Of a DNA stretch of 64,000 nt, positions 21,542 through 33,555 are shown piece by piece. Where the stretch lies: assembly GCA_025531455.1 (NCBI GenBank), contig JAMYHL010000019.1, forward strand, positions 310,001-374,000, in the 5' to 3' direction. A model generated the notes under the pieces. The model did not search any database. It had not been told where the DNA came from and worked only from the letters and a program-made list of their open reading frames with translations. The translations under genes and the position numbers were made by a program. The stretch is from Apiotrichum sp. Y4204 (lineage: Eukaryota; Basidiomycota; Tremellomycetes; Trichosporonales; Trichosporonaceae). The stretch's first letter is position 1; each line of letters starts with the position of its first letter.

Positions 21542-24500
21542 TCATGGCTGCTGCTCGCGCACCTCACCCAGGCCTCCCAGCTGCCCGAACTCGCCCAGCT
21601 CGCCGGCGATCTGGTCGCGCATGCTCTGCGGGATGTCGCTGCGAGGGCGCTGCACACGGCCGGGCGCGGTGAACGTCGGGGACTTCTCGCGCTCGATGTC
21701 GCTTAGCGGGCGCGACGGACTTGAGCGAGATGAGGAGGACGCCGACGCGCCAGCTCCACCACTGCCGGTCGATGTGCGGGGGCGGTTGCGGAAGATGGCG
21801 GTGAGGGCAGCGTACTTGTCGTTCACCTGCGTGGCATCATCAACCATGCTTTGCGGGCGATCCCGGGCTGAAGGGAGCTTGGGTATGCTGCCCAGTGGAG
21901 GGGTGCCAATCTCGGGCAAGAGCGAACGGACAGGGGAGGTGGCCGCGGGGGAACGTGGTTCGGCATCACCGCTCCGACGGTCAAGGGCGCGCCATACGAA
22001 TGTCTGCGCGGCCGGGTTCAGCGTCGTCGAGATGGCCGCTCGGGCCTCGGCCTCGTTCTCGGGAGAGGACTTCATAAAGGCATAAAGTTCGTTAAGACGC
22101 TGCATGTTAGTGTCTGAAAGCCCTTTCATCACCCACTTGTTCGGAATCGCGTGCGTCAGTTAAGCTGCGGACGAGGCGCACTGCCTCCGACACCTCCCGC
22201 GGCGGAGACTTGACTGTGGCGGGCATGTCGATAACGGACATGCGTGCACTTGACGCCCGGCTAACTGGACGCTCAGATCCGTGCCCGTTGGACCGGCGGC
22301 GAATGGCATCCCCATCGGACGAGGGAGCGGCGGGCGGCGGGGCAGGTGGGGGCGCCATGGTCCCCTGAGAAGGTGCGGCCTTGGCTCCCGACCCTGGGCC
22401 GTCATCGTGACCGCTAGAGATACGGAAGATGTAACTGTAAACAGTTGTCATGTCCGCATCAGCGCCGAACTGGTCCTGCAGGAGGTCGTAGATGCCGATA
22501 TTGATCTCCTTCGTGTAGACTGTTGTCAGCGACGAACACGCTCCATTACACCTACCAATGACACGCTGTAAGAGGGTCTTGACCACACGCAGAGGGAGGT
22601 CGCCGTGCGGAAGACCGAGTTTCGGTCGCCGCCTCCACTCCATGGGCGGAATCTGCTGAAGAAGCTCCTCAATGACCGCAAGCAGCACACCAGCGGAAAT
22701 CTTGTTATTGCGGAGATCCGAGTCGACGCTGCGTACACGCTTGTACGTGCATTGCAACACTACCCCAATCTCGCTGGAGAGGCGCTTGTCATGCGACTGC
22801 GGCCGGCACAGCTCGACAAGCGAGTGGAACAGCATCGTGAAGACAAGCTCACGGGATGGGGTCGTGATTATGGCGCTGAGCACCATGGATATGTAGTCGC
22901 GTAACTCGTCGGTTTGGCTCTGCCCACTCTTAGGTCCCTCGTTCTCCGCGTTCACCTCGAGAAGGGCAAAGTACACCCTCGTGCCTGCAAAGCAGCGCTC
23001 CACAGGCTCAAGCGCAAGCTTGTCGACTATCATAGGCTTCCCGAACGCAATGTGCACACAGCGCATCAGGTGTTTAATGCGGCGGAACTTGGCCGGGTCC
23101 ATGAAGTCATCCGCGTTGGGTGGAACCGCCTCGAGCTGGTAGGTCAACGCGTTGAGTAGAGAGCGGGCCTCTGCGATCATCTCCCGATCATCCTCCTCGA
23201 TCATGCTGGCAGCAGTCTTGAGGCAATCGGTTGACTCCTCAATGTCACTGGAGCGAATGCCCTCTATGACCATGGCGGCCTCACTCATCACCGGTGCCGG
23301 GCGGGCATGACGACTTAAGGGCTGCATGGATGGGCGTATGCCGACGCCATTGGGTCCGTCTGCCGAGGGGAGGGCTGAGACGCGCGAAGGTGGCTGGATG
23401 CTGCGCCTGCCACCTGGGGCGGGGATTGCGGTGGCCGAGGCCGAAGTCCGCGGCGCGGGGATACCGCGCGTTGGTGTGCCAGCGGCGGCAGAGAGGCGTG
23501 ATGGTGTGCCGCGGGATGCCGGCCGCGACTGGGGCCCAGGCGAGGTGGGAGCCGATGAGCCCATTTCTCGCGACAGACGAGCTCCGGGTGTAGGTATACC
23601 TCGAGCGCCAGGACGAGGAGACTGAGAACGGGCGATTTCCATGTCAGCTGCGGATGCAGCACGCCCGACGCCACCCTGCGAAGCAGCCATCGTTGCCCTG
23701 CGGTTGGCGAGCATGTCCTTGGATGAGGTTGGCATAGTGGCAATGACAGCCTGGAGATTGCGCGACTCGCCCTGCATCTGGAGAAGCGCCATGAGGGTAA
23801 GGGCATTCTGGCGTGTTCCTTGGTCGGCGATACACTTGGCAACGGCCTCGTAGAATGCACGATCGTCCTTGCGAATAACAGAACCACGCTTGCGATACGC
23901 CTTCTCTATGAGCTGTAGGCTCTCGTTCTTGCACGTCTTGCCTGATGTCTTGTCTTCGATACCGTACTGTGACAGGAGCTGGACAACCTGGGAAGCCGGA
24001 ATAAGCTTGTCAAGGCCCTCAAAAATACCGGCGAGACGGATACCAAACTTGGCATCACCGAGTTTCATCACCAACGCAGGAACGAAGAGGCGCACCTCCA
24101 CTTCGGACAGTCGCTCGCCAAGACGCGACAATGTATCGAGGACAGCCTGAATAACGTCAAGACAGCGGTTTGCGAGCTGGGTGTTGTTGGAAAGAAGCTT
24201 CAATGCCGAGTACTTGAGTGTCAGGTCGACATTGGCGAGCTGAATGTCCTCAACCTCAGCGGCGGGCAGACCAAAGGAGGGGGAAGTTTCGACATCATAA
24301 AACTCTGCCATTGTCGAAAGTGCCGCCATGAAGTCCTCCTCAGCCCTGTGATCCTTGCTGAAGAGGAGCGACACGATCTCCGGCGCTGGTCCTTCCATTT
24401 GCTGATGAAGATAGTCGAGCATATCAGCACGAGATGCAACGTCAAGGGTCCAGCGTGCAGAGTCACGCTTCAAGCGCGACGCCCGGGCATTTGGATCCGA

Positions 24501-27500
24501 AGTGATAAACGGAAGGGTACGCTCTGAAGACTGTGCTGGCGGGGGAGGTGGTGCAGATGTAGAACTGGAGAGAGACCTTGGCTGAGCGATACGTGACCGC
24601 GGGGCACCAGGCCGATCTTCGCTAAGGCTGGATCCGGGGCGAGCAGTAGGCGCAGATGAAAGAGCCTTCATCGCTATTGATCGGCCGGCGCCAAGTCCTG
24701 GACGGGGAATGGCAGCCGCTGGGGCCGCCCTCGGCGTGCCTGGGCCCGCTGCCTTACTTGTTGGCGCTTTGAGCGACGGCCCTCGTGCGGGGGTGGTCGG
24801 CGCCGCCTTAGGTGGGATTGGTGGGCCAGACTCCGCAACTGCTGGAGCCGCAGCGGCACGCGCGTTGTTAATCAGCGGCACGATGGTGGCCTTCGAGGCA
24901 GGTTTGAGACGTGAAGTTTGGTCCATAACTGTGTCGTACCCAGCCGAGGCAATGACAAACGGAAGCGCGGCAGTGGCCGCCTTTCGAACCTCGCCATTTC
25001 GATCCTCCAGACATGAGATGATCGGGGCCGCAAGGGGAGTCAGATCTGAGGAGGCCGTCGGGGGCTCAGCGCCAAGACGATCGACTACAAACCCGAGTAC
25101 AGCCGCGCGCAACGCGGGGTTGGTGCTCTCCAAGCTCGCGCCGAGGCCGTGGTACATGGAGTCCAGGGAGCCACACGCCTCAGCAATAGCCGTAAGGGTG
25201 TTGATGGCGGCACCACGAGTTGTAGCCTTCTGGTCGGCGCACACCGATGCCACAGCCTGTACGAGAATACGCGTGTACTTTTCAAACGGTTGGCCCATGC
25301 CAGTGGCAATCTTCGAGATGATACCGAGGGCGAGCATCTTCACAGCCAGGTTGGTATCGCCCATTGCCTTTTTGAGGACAGTGGCAACCTCACCCATGTT
25401 GGGCTTCAGACGCTGGTTGGACTTGATGTCGAGGAGGGCACTCAGAGACTCGAACGCCTCTTTGCGAACCTTCCACGCGTCGCTCCTTGAGTCGTTGATG
25501 ACAGTCGTCTGGTTCACAAGCTTGTCGAGATCGACACGGGGGATAAGGTCGTCGAGCGGATCGGCACCTCCCTTACCGCCCTTGCCTGGTGCAGCGGCCA
25601 CTTCCCGCAGGTCGGCCTGAGTCCTGGTTGGCTCGGGGGGTGTCTGGTCTGCGACCTTGTCAAACTCTTTGTTGATAGTTGCCAGGAGTGTGGGATTGAG
25701 ATCCTCGATAAAACCAGAGATATCGGCGCCGACACCGATCTTGATCTGGACAAGAAGCGAAGTCGCACTTGAACGGACCATCGCGTTAGGTGAGCCTAGA
25801 GCGCCCTTGACAAACGCGATCATCTCCCGCAGTGGAATACCCGCAATGCCGAAATCAATGACCTGCTGTTTAATCCATGTGAGGGCGTCTGCCTGGGCTT
25901 TTGGTGCCTTCTGTTTGGTCATGGAATCGTAAGCTACAAGTTAGTGCCGATTGCAAAAAGCCGGTCAAACTCACACTGTGCGAGGAGGAACGCCAGAGAT
26001 GTCTTCTCAGCAATGGCCGTGAGAGCCTCTCCTGCCGGCTTCTTCAGTTTGAGATCACCGAGCTTGTCCGTCAACGGGCCAACGATGAGCGACGCGGCTG
26101 GCTTGCCGAACGATGGACTCCGCTCAGCCATGATCTGCATGACCTGGTACAATTTTCCGGAAACCTGTTGGTCAGCCCAGTTTGGTCATTCAACCCACCT
26201 GGAAGTTCTTCTCGCCCCATCCGGGAGTCTTGCACAGGAACCGCATAAGGACCTCACTGTCAAGCTCCTCCGCTGCTCCTTCGCTAACCCACTGGACCAT
26301 CTCGTCACCGGCCTCGAGACGGACTTTCCAAGCAGAGTCGGCGAGAGCAGTGTGGTAGTTGGCAGGGATCATCTCTTCGGCCCGCGCGAGCGCCTCCTCC
26401 GGCGTGTACTTGTATTTAACGGGGTCAGTGGGCGATGATGCCAGGGTCTTGGCCCCACCGCCTCCGCCTGCCTTGGGTGCCGGCTTTGACGGTCCTGCAG
26501 CAGCAGAAGGCTTGGGAGGCGGCTTTGCGGCAGTCGTTGGTCGGGCGGCGGCGGCCTTCGTGGGTGATGGCGGCCCCGAGTTAGTTGGAGGCGCAGCCTT
26601 TGCAGCACCAGGGCGCTGGAACCTCGCTGGAGGTGCTCGTGTCGGTGGTGCAACGTCTGCCAGCAGTTCGTCTTCAGGAGGCGGCGCTGCCTTGGCCGGA
26701 CGCTGGAAACGCGCTGGCGGTGCCTTGGCAGGAGGGGCGAAGTCATCCAACAGTTCGTCGTCAGCTGCTGCCGGTGCTGCCGCAGGCTTGCGGAAACGCG
26801 CCGGAGGCGCTCTCGCTGGCGGAGCAGAAAAGTCATCCAGAAGTTCATCCTGGGGAGGAGCAGGTTTCTTAGCTGGTGTGCGAGCCGGGGGTGCTGCCTT
26901 TGGGGGTGCGGCCTTGGCTTGGGGTGCAGCCGCGCGTGCGGCTGGTTTCTTGGCACCGCCCGCCTTGTATTTGATCTCGGCGCGAGCAAAAGCGTCCTTG
27001 ACCTTGGCCAGCTGAATCTCAGGCACATTTTCGATGTACGGGTTGAAGGCGCGTTCGCCCAGAATTTTCATCATTGTTCCAAGACACTCGGCCGCCGCCG
27101 CTCGCACAGGCTCGGCGCTGTCGGACAACAGCGCAACAAGCGCTTCGGCCATGGGCTTGATCTGGTCCTTATTGGGTGCGTCCAACGTGGCTTTCAGACT
27201 GCGGTGGAGGAAATTCAGCGTGCCTTCCTTCACCTGTGGGTTCTTCGACTTGAGTGCCGTAAGGACGTCCTCGACGATGTCCTGCAATGTCGTCTGAGGG
27301 ATTAGCACACGCCTTGGTCGGAGCTTACCGTTAGGAAGATTGCGTCGAGTGCCTTGCCGAGCGCTTCCACGACTGCCGCTTTCCTCTCCTTCAGCCTCTC
27401 AAGACATCCGGTCATCGTCACGCTGCGGTAGCGGCCAAAGGCCTTGCCCAATCCCTTCGACAATCCCTCCAGGACCTTCGCGGCCTCCATCACAACGTTG

Positions 27501-28963
27501 ACATTTGCGTCCTTGTGGCACTTGGTTCCCAGAGTCTGAGCCAGTGGGCCGTACTCATCGGCATTGGAATCAGAGATGCGCGCGTTCTTCGGGTCGGCGA
27601 GAACCTTGTTGCACTCCTCCAGGCTTTCAAGACGTTCCTTCCATTTCGACGACATGAGGCGGTCCATGAGGTCTGCGGGGAATAGCTTGTACACATTGAC
27701 GGGGTCGAGAAGGGACATCGGATCGATCGCTTCCGGTTCCTCCTCCGTGACACCTGCGTCGCCATCTTCTCCCGCATCTGCGGCTGCTTCACGGTCCCGC
27801 TGCGTCTTTCGTGTCCACCGAGTCGGCTTGCCGCTGCCAGCGCCCTGGCCCTCGGCATCCTTTGCGTCGAAGCTCTTCTGCAAGTCGGTCATCTGCACAG
27901 GTTTCAGATCGGCAAGGGCTGGGAGGAGTGCAGGGCCCAGATAGGTGTAAAGCACAATCGTGAGAGCAGTGCCCTCTGCGCGAACATTCTTGTCGGAGTG
28001 TCCGAAGATCTTGGGTAGTGCTTTGAGCAGCGGCTTGACATTACCAAGCGCGGGCACGCCGAAGGATCTGAAAGCCGTCAATACCCAACTAACACAACGT
28101 TTCACAGGCTCCAACCTACTCTATTAGCTCCTTCAAGCATGAAACTGTGCCAGCAACGGCTTTGGGGGCTTTGGCGTTCAGTCCCACCAGAACATCGGTC
28201 TGTTTGTCAGCACCACCGCAGAGTCAGTCATTGTTTACGTACCACGACACCCTCCCCGCCATTCTCCACCTCGACAAACATCGCACATAGCTCCACGGCC
28301 TTCTTCTTCGTGCCCGCGCGTGTGCTTCCGACGCCCTTCTCTACCAAAGCAGGGGTAACCTCTGGTCGAAGACTGTTGTCAGCATAAATTGCTCTCAGTG
28401 GTCGACTTGGTGGCCGTACCCGCCAAGACGTCAGTGCGCACTTGCTCGGAGTCCAACTCCGACACTCACCGAGCAGATGTCTCACCGCTGTTCGTTACGA
28501 TCGTGAGAGCGGCTTCAATACCCTTTTCCTGGGCGACTGCATTGGCATCGAGACACCATGACTTTCTTCACGCGTCAGCCCACATCGAGCGCTCCCATTC
28601 TGCGCAAACTCACAGAAGAGAGCCATCGAGATATGGTCTGAAGAAGGGATCCGTGTCGGACGCGGTTTTGGCAGCCTTAGCGATGACCTCGTTATAGGCA
28701 CTTAGTCGTGCTTTCCAGTTCTGCAGATCGTTAGCGGGCTTCCACGAAAGCACGACTGCAGACAGTGTGCAAGAGTTTCAGATGCTCGACTGTCGTTCCA
28801 ATGTTCACCTCGGTCGTTCTCCTCCCCGCTACCGGCTCTGGCCGCATTCACTCCCACTCAGGTCTCGCGACGCCCGCACGGTCTCTCTACGCACCTTGTG
28901 TGTACTTCTCTCCACCAGGGGGATGGTGGAGAAGTCTTCCTCCTGCGGCGGTTCGCCGTCCAT
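21542..28963 (-). CDS. XMAP215/Dis1 (ch-TOG, Stu2) family microtubule polymerase
   Basis: Binds tubulin through TOG domains and promotes microtubule growth at plus ends and spindle poles. Start MDGEPPQEEDF at 28963, stop at 21542, roughly 2,100 residues over about a dozen exons. TOG1 starts NWKARLSAYNEVI. TOG2 includes MSSKWKERLESLEECNKVL and ends GERAFNPYIENV. A Pro/Ala/Lys linker with repeated DELLDDFAPP-type motifs follows. TOG3 starts at DSAWKVRLEAGDEM. TOG4 includes NDSRSDAWKVRKEAFESL and CLEDRNGEVRKAATAALPF. TOG5 starts DSARWTLDVASRADMLDYL. A conserved C-terminal helical domain (VIEGIRSSDIEESTDCLK) is also present. The architecture matches the long five-TOG form of animals rather than the two-TOG form of ascomycete yeasts. 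The largest uninterrupted exon is 22107-25922. Exon borders in the first kilobase are approximate. Confidence 0.93.
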
Positions 28964-30128
28964 GATGACGGCGAGGCCGGGGGCGGTGTTATTGGGTAGC
29001 TAACTGGGCGAGATGAGAAAGTGCAACGCGATGTCGCGGTATGTTGGCAGGCTTTCGAGACAATGAGGTGAGATCTGTCTGTGGCGAGGTGGTGAAGCTG
29101 CCGTTGGTTGGTGGTCGTATGTTACGTGAATCCCTCTGACGTGAAGGAGGAAATGGACGGGTTGAGGTTGTTGGCTTGTGAGAAGCTACTGTGTGTGATG
29201 ATGTTGTGTTTGTTGTTGATGTGAGTGGTTAGGGTCGGTTGGCGAATGGATGAACGATGGATGTCTGCAGTGATGGTTGCGGTGGCCATGGCTTTGGTGG
29301 TCATGGTGGTTGTTTGGTCTCACACGCGTTGCTGTCCCTGGACCCCTGGTCCCCTTTGGTCGCCTGGCGCGTGCGCTCTGGCGCCTTGGCCTTACCCAGG
29401 CTGCGCTAGGCGCGCGCATTGATCGCAGTCTCAAAGCGCCAATCAGACTGAGGTTTTGCTGGATTAGCTTCCGGTTATCAGACTGATTAGCATGATTAGG
29501 CCTTTAGGAAATACGTCCCAATAAGCATGCAGCATGGGCCCGCGTGCAGTGCGTGCAGTTAGCGTGGTTTGTGGACGCGTCAAAGCGATCAAAGCGATCA
29601 AAGCGCCCAAGCTGGGCAAGATCTCTCAAAAAATAAACGTCATTATCTCAGTGTTATCAGCATCCGGCCGCTTTCCGAACATCCGAAGCCGACATCGCGT
29701 GGCCACCGCTAGCTGCACCTCGCGCCGATCTCCACCCCCTTGTCAGCCCCTGAATGACCTCCACAACCCGTCATCGATCATCGACAGTGTCCCCATTCCC
29801 AAGAGGCCAAGACCCTCTCTTATCGCACTGCTGCAAACTACTGACTGGCCACTTGCCCAGGGACCATCGTCTGTCTTCCTTTTCTCGCCCCCCTTTGCTT
29901 CGTCTTCCCCCTTACACACGGACATCCACAAAGATCCAGTCACGTCGACTTTCCCATCGAGTGCACTGTGCCCTGCGCCCCCCTGGAAGCTGAAAGTCTG
30001 TTCAGTCTCAAACCCCCTCGTGGTCCCCCCTTCCAGTACCCTTTAGGCCTTTAGGATCCGCAGCCGCGCACTGCAACGACCGCGACAGCGCGTGAACGCC
30101 GATCCATCCCGTCCACCACACCTACATC
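28964..30128. promoter_or_regulatory. Divergent promoter between XMAP215 and uridine kinase genes
   Basis: About 1.2 kb between divergent start codons. Two MluI cell-cycle boxes (ACGCGT) are present, at 29324-29329 and 29575-29580. The second is followed immediately by a short tandem repeat (CAAAGCGAT x2 plus partial, about 29580-29608). From 29690 on, the plus strand is C/T-rich, as in many fungal leaders. The role of the boxes is inferred from the known MBF motif. Confidence 0.5.
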
Positions 30129-32934
30129 ATGTCATCTCTTATCCTCTCCTCGGCGGCTTATGATACCCCGAGAATACCCACTCCGTCCGACATCATGCCC
30201 GACGGAAACACGTCTCCCTTCGTCGCTCGCCGCGCCAAGAACGCTGTGCTCGCCAGTCGTGGACGCGCTCCGTGGTATACGCCAGACGGGCAGAGCGTTC
30301 AAGCCTACGTCATTGGTATTGCTGGTGGAAGTGCGAGTGGAAAGGTGTGTGCTGATTATCACTCCTTTGACAACAGAAGATCTTACATCGTAGACACACG
30401 TCGCGCAGGCAATTCTCAAGGCGCTCAACCACATCCCAACTGTACTCATTCTGAGCCAGGACGCATTCTACAAAGCACATACCCCGGAGGAGATCGAGGC
30501 CGCGTTCAATAATGACTTTGACTTTGGTTGGTGGCAGTACACGACGTGATAGCTCATTGCAGACCATCCGGACTCACTTGACATGGAGCTGTTCACCAAG
30601 GTACTATCATACTAAGTAATTGTACTTGGTGTACTGACCGTCAGTGTTTGTGTGACTTAAAGCAAGGCCGGGCGACCGAGGTAGGTGACAACCCGAAATG
30701 CGTTCGTTTATTCACTCCGAAGATTCCTGTCTACTCGTTTGATCATCACCGTGCGTTCTGAATGACGGAAATAGAGACTAATGTCAGAACGGATGCCAGA
30801 GAAAAAGTACCTCTACGGCGCCAACGTCATCATTGTGTATGTCAACATGTCAAGACGCAGCTAATCTTGAAGCGAGGGTATCATGGCGCTTCAGTCTTTG
30901 GAGCTTCGGGATCTGTATGACCTTAAGGTGTTTGTTAACTGTGACTCGGACCTTATGCTTGCCCGCCGGATTCGCCGCGACACCATCGAGCGCGGTCGTG
31001 ATGTGCAGGGCATCATTGACCAAGTACGTGACTGTTGATCCCGGAGCTAACAATTCAGTACCTGCGCTTTGTGAAGAGTAGCTTCGATAACTTTGTGCAG
31101 CCCTCATCCAAGTATGCCGACATTGTAAGCTTTTAGCTGAGGGTCAGCACTGACCATAGATTGTACCGGGATACAACAACAACACCGCAGTCGACCTGAT
31201 AGTCACCCACGTTAAGCGCCAGCTGGAGAATCGCACTTTGCGGTTTAGGCGTAATCTGGCTCAGCTGGAAGAGCTTGCACCTGTTTGTGAAGGTCAGGAG
31301 CAGGATCAAATCGTGCTGCTTCCACAGACGAACCAGCTTCTTGGAATTATGACTATCCTTCGCGACGCCAAGACTTCTCGCTCGGACTTTATCTTTTACG
31401 CGGACCGATTGAGCTCTCTTATCGTAGAGAAGGCGCTGGAAAGTCTCCCGACCAGTACGAGAGATATTGTAACAGGCTGTGGTGTGCCCTTCACTGGTGT
31501 TGCAAACTGTGACAAGGTACGTGTAAAGCTTTAGGTGACATTCACCCACGTTGCTGTAAGCAACTGCACCATTGTCCTCGCTGTATCAGGGAGCCATAGC
31601 TCATGACAGGATATTGTTGGCGTCTCCATCTTGCGCTCTGGTGGGCCCTTCTCGCAAGGTTTACGTCGAGTGATTCGTGACGTCCCTCTCGGGGCTCTGC
31701 TCATTCAATCCGATCCACGTACCGGCGAGCCATTGCTACTTAACTGCACGCTCCCTCACGCGCTGCATTCAAGAGAGACGGCTGCCACAGCGCAGGTTCT
31801 ACTACTTGACTCACAGATGGGGACTGGGGCTGCTGCTTGTGAGTGCTATTCAGGGGGAAGAACAGCGTTAGACACGAGCAGCTGTAACTGCCTACTCTCT
31901 GCGGATCATGCTCGTTCCAACCCCGTTTTGCGCCAGTCTAAGGAAAATCACTGAGTCCACAGTGATGGCAATCCGCGTCCTTCTTGATCACGGTGTTCCC
32001 GGTGAGTATACTTCTGTTGTCGAATGTCACCACATTCCTTGTGTTATCGGTGTCATCGACATGTTTGAAACTGTCTTGGTGTTGAAGGATCACGGTGCGA
32101 AGGCATTTGTCCATGCTGTGCAGCAAGCTTCCGAGCATCTTCAACTCTTCGCTTTATCGTTCGGGATGCCGTGACCTGTTCCAGGTATGGCCGGTCGTGG
32201 CAGACATCTCGACACCGGCGTCCGGTCGCTTCCGAGGAGGTTTGTTCCTGGACCGTGGGTGGAATGGATCCACGAGCCGCTGCGGACGTGCGATGTCCGC
32301 ACGCCCGCATGGGTCCGCGCGGTGCCGTGGAATGGGGCGTTGTGATCCGCTACACCATAACGATCTGTTGTCCACGGACTCTCTCCCACAGGCCTCCGAT
32401 GCGACGAGGTATGGAAGTTCAAGTGGCGTACTCCTTCGACACTCTACGGTCATGTGACCGGTGGCTTAGACAGTTCGCGTTCAGCGCGACGGGAAGACAA
32501 AGAGGCGCGTGGCGCTGGATCTCGTCGTCGGGCCGAACCATCACCCCAGTGTTCCAGTGTTCCGGCAGATCTCCATTCGGATCCATTGTCCAGTTGAAAG
32601 AAGTAAAACTCGGCTGACGCCAGAACGCAACATCACATTCCTTGCATTTCTGATCTCGCGCCCTGCAGTGCACACTGTGAGGCGCGCGTTCCCGCTTGTC
32701 CGCATCGTCACTGCGGCGCTGGACCCGGAGCTTGTCGAGGTGCACTTCCCTCTGCTTGCAGGAGTAAGTGGCGAAGCGGCGGGGGATGCCGAGTATGCCT
32801 CGCGCGTGGTCGCCCGGGCTGAGGCGGCAAGCGACGTTGATGAAGGATATGACGGTGAGGTCGTCGGCGAAAAGGTTGCATGGGTCGTGAGGCCCGGCAT
32901 GGGACACATCGGTGACAGATACTACCTTACTTAA
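30129..32934 (+). CDS. URK1: Uridine kinase with C-terminal uracil phosphoribosyltransferase-like domain
   Basis: Salvage enzyme phosphorylating uridine/cytidine to UMP/CMP. The start is at 30129. The P-loop GIAGGSASGK lies at about residues 63-72. It is followed across small introns by SQDAFYKAHTPEEIEAA, DHPDSLDMELF, VPVYSFDHH-type sequence, IIVEGIMAL and RRIRRDTIERGRDVQGIIDQ, all uridine-kinase hallmarks. A UPRT-like half follows: GVSILRSGGPFSQGLRRV, LLLDSQMGTGAAA, MAIRVLLDHGVP, then ERNITFLAFLIS and the final VVRPGMGHIGDRYYLT at 32934. Two introns are large for this genome: 31839-31962 (124 nt) and 32002-32623 (622 nt); both splice in frame. The C-terminal domain often lacks UPRT activity in this family, so only kinase activity is inferred with confidence. 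Confidence 0.92.
32002..32623 (+). other. Oversized 622-nt intron in the uridine kinase gene
   Basis: The donor after GVP reads G|GTGAGTATAC and the acceptor GCTGACGCCAG|AACGC, joining GVP to ERNITF in frame as the family requires. Typical introns in this window are 34-60 nt. The intron carries open frames on both strands of 85-120 codons, none recognised. No terminal inverted repeats or target-site duplication were seen. It may be an old insertion, or may hide a small non-coding RNA. Confidence 0.7.
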
Positions 32935-33555
32935 GATCATTAGGGGATTTATGCAGCACGCTGTACTATGTGCAGTGTACATTACCATTGGGAACAGTGC
33001 ATTGTTCCTGCACTGTGCGGGACTGGAAGGCGTACGCTGAGCTCAATTTCTGCAACGGCAACGATCAAGAAGCTAGGTTCCACTGCTGCTACATTCACCA
33101 GTCTAAACATACTCAAGGGACTCGTTTCTTCTATTCTTGCTTGCTTCGCTGGTCGTAACTATGTAGGGCTATGTAACAGATTGGGTGGGGACCATTTGAT
33201 ACCAGGGCGATCGGACATTGCAATATGAGGGCATACTCTTACGTTTAGGAGAGGGAAAGGAGGCGGGACGTGAGAAATATATAAACAGGGAAGTGTCGTG
33301 CCATATCTACGGGGTCAAGGGTATGTTTGGTCGAGATGGGTAACGTCTAGTTAGACATCCAGGAGGCGATGACTCAAAGGTTTGGTGTAAATGCGGATAA
33401 GATATCGAGAGGGGGGAGAAAGAAGGATCGTAGCTGGAATTAGAGGAGGCCCTGACGCGAGCGCGACAAACGGAGACAGCAATCGAGGGGTATGTGGTAT
33501 GAGACAGGACGTAAGAGCACATGAGTTAGGCGTGATAAACTTGGAAGGGTCGAGG
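32935..33555. other. Convergent 3' flanks of URK1 and C2H2 gene
   Basis: Spacer between two converging genes. Moderately AT-rich; no coding sequence or RNA gene seen. Confidence 0.5.
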
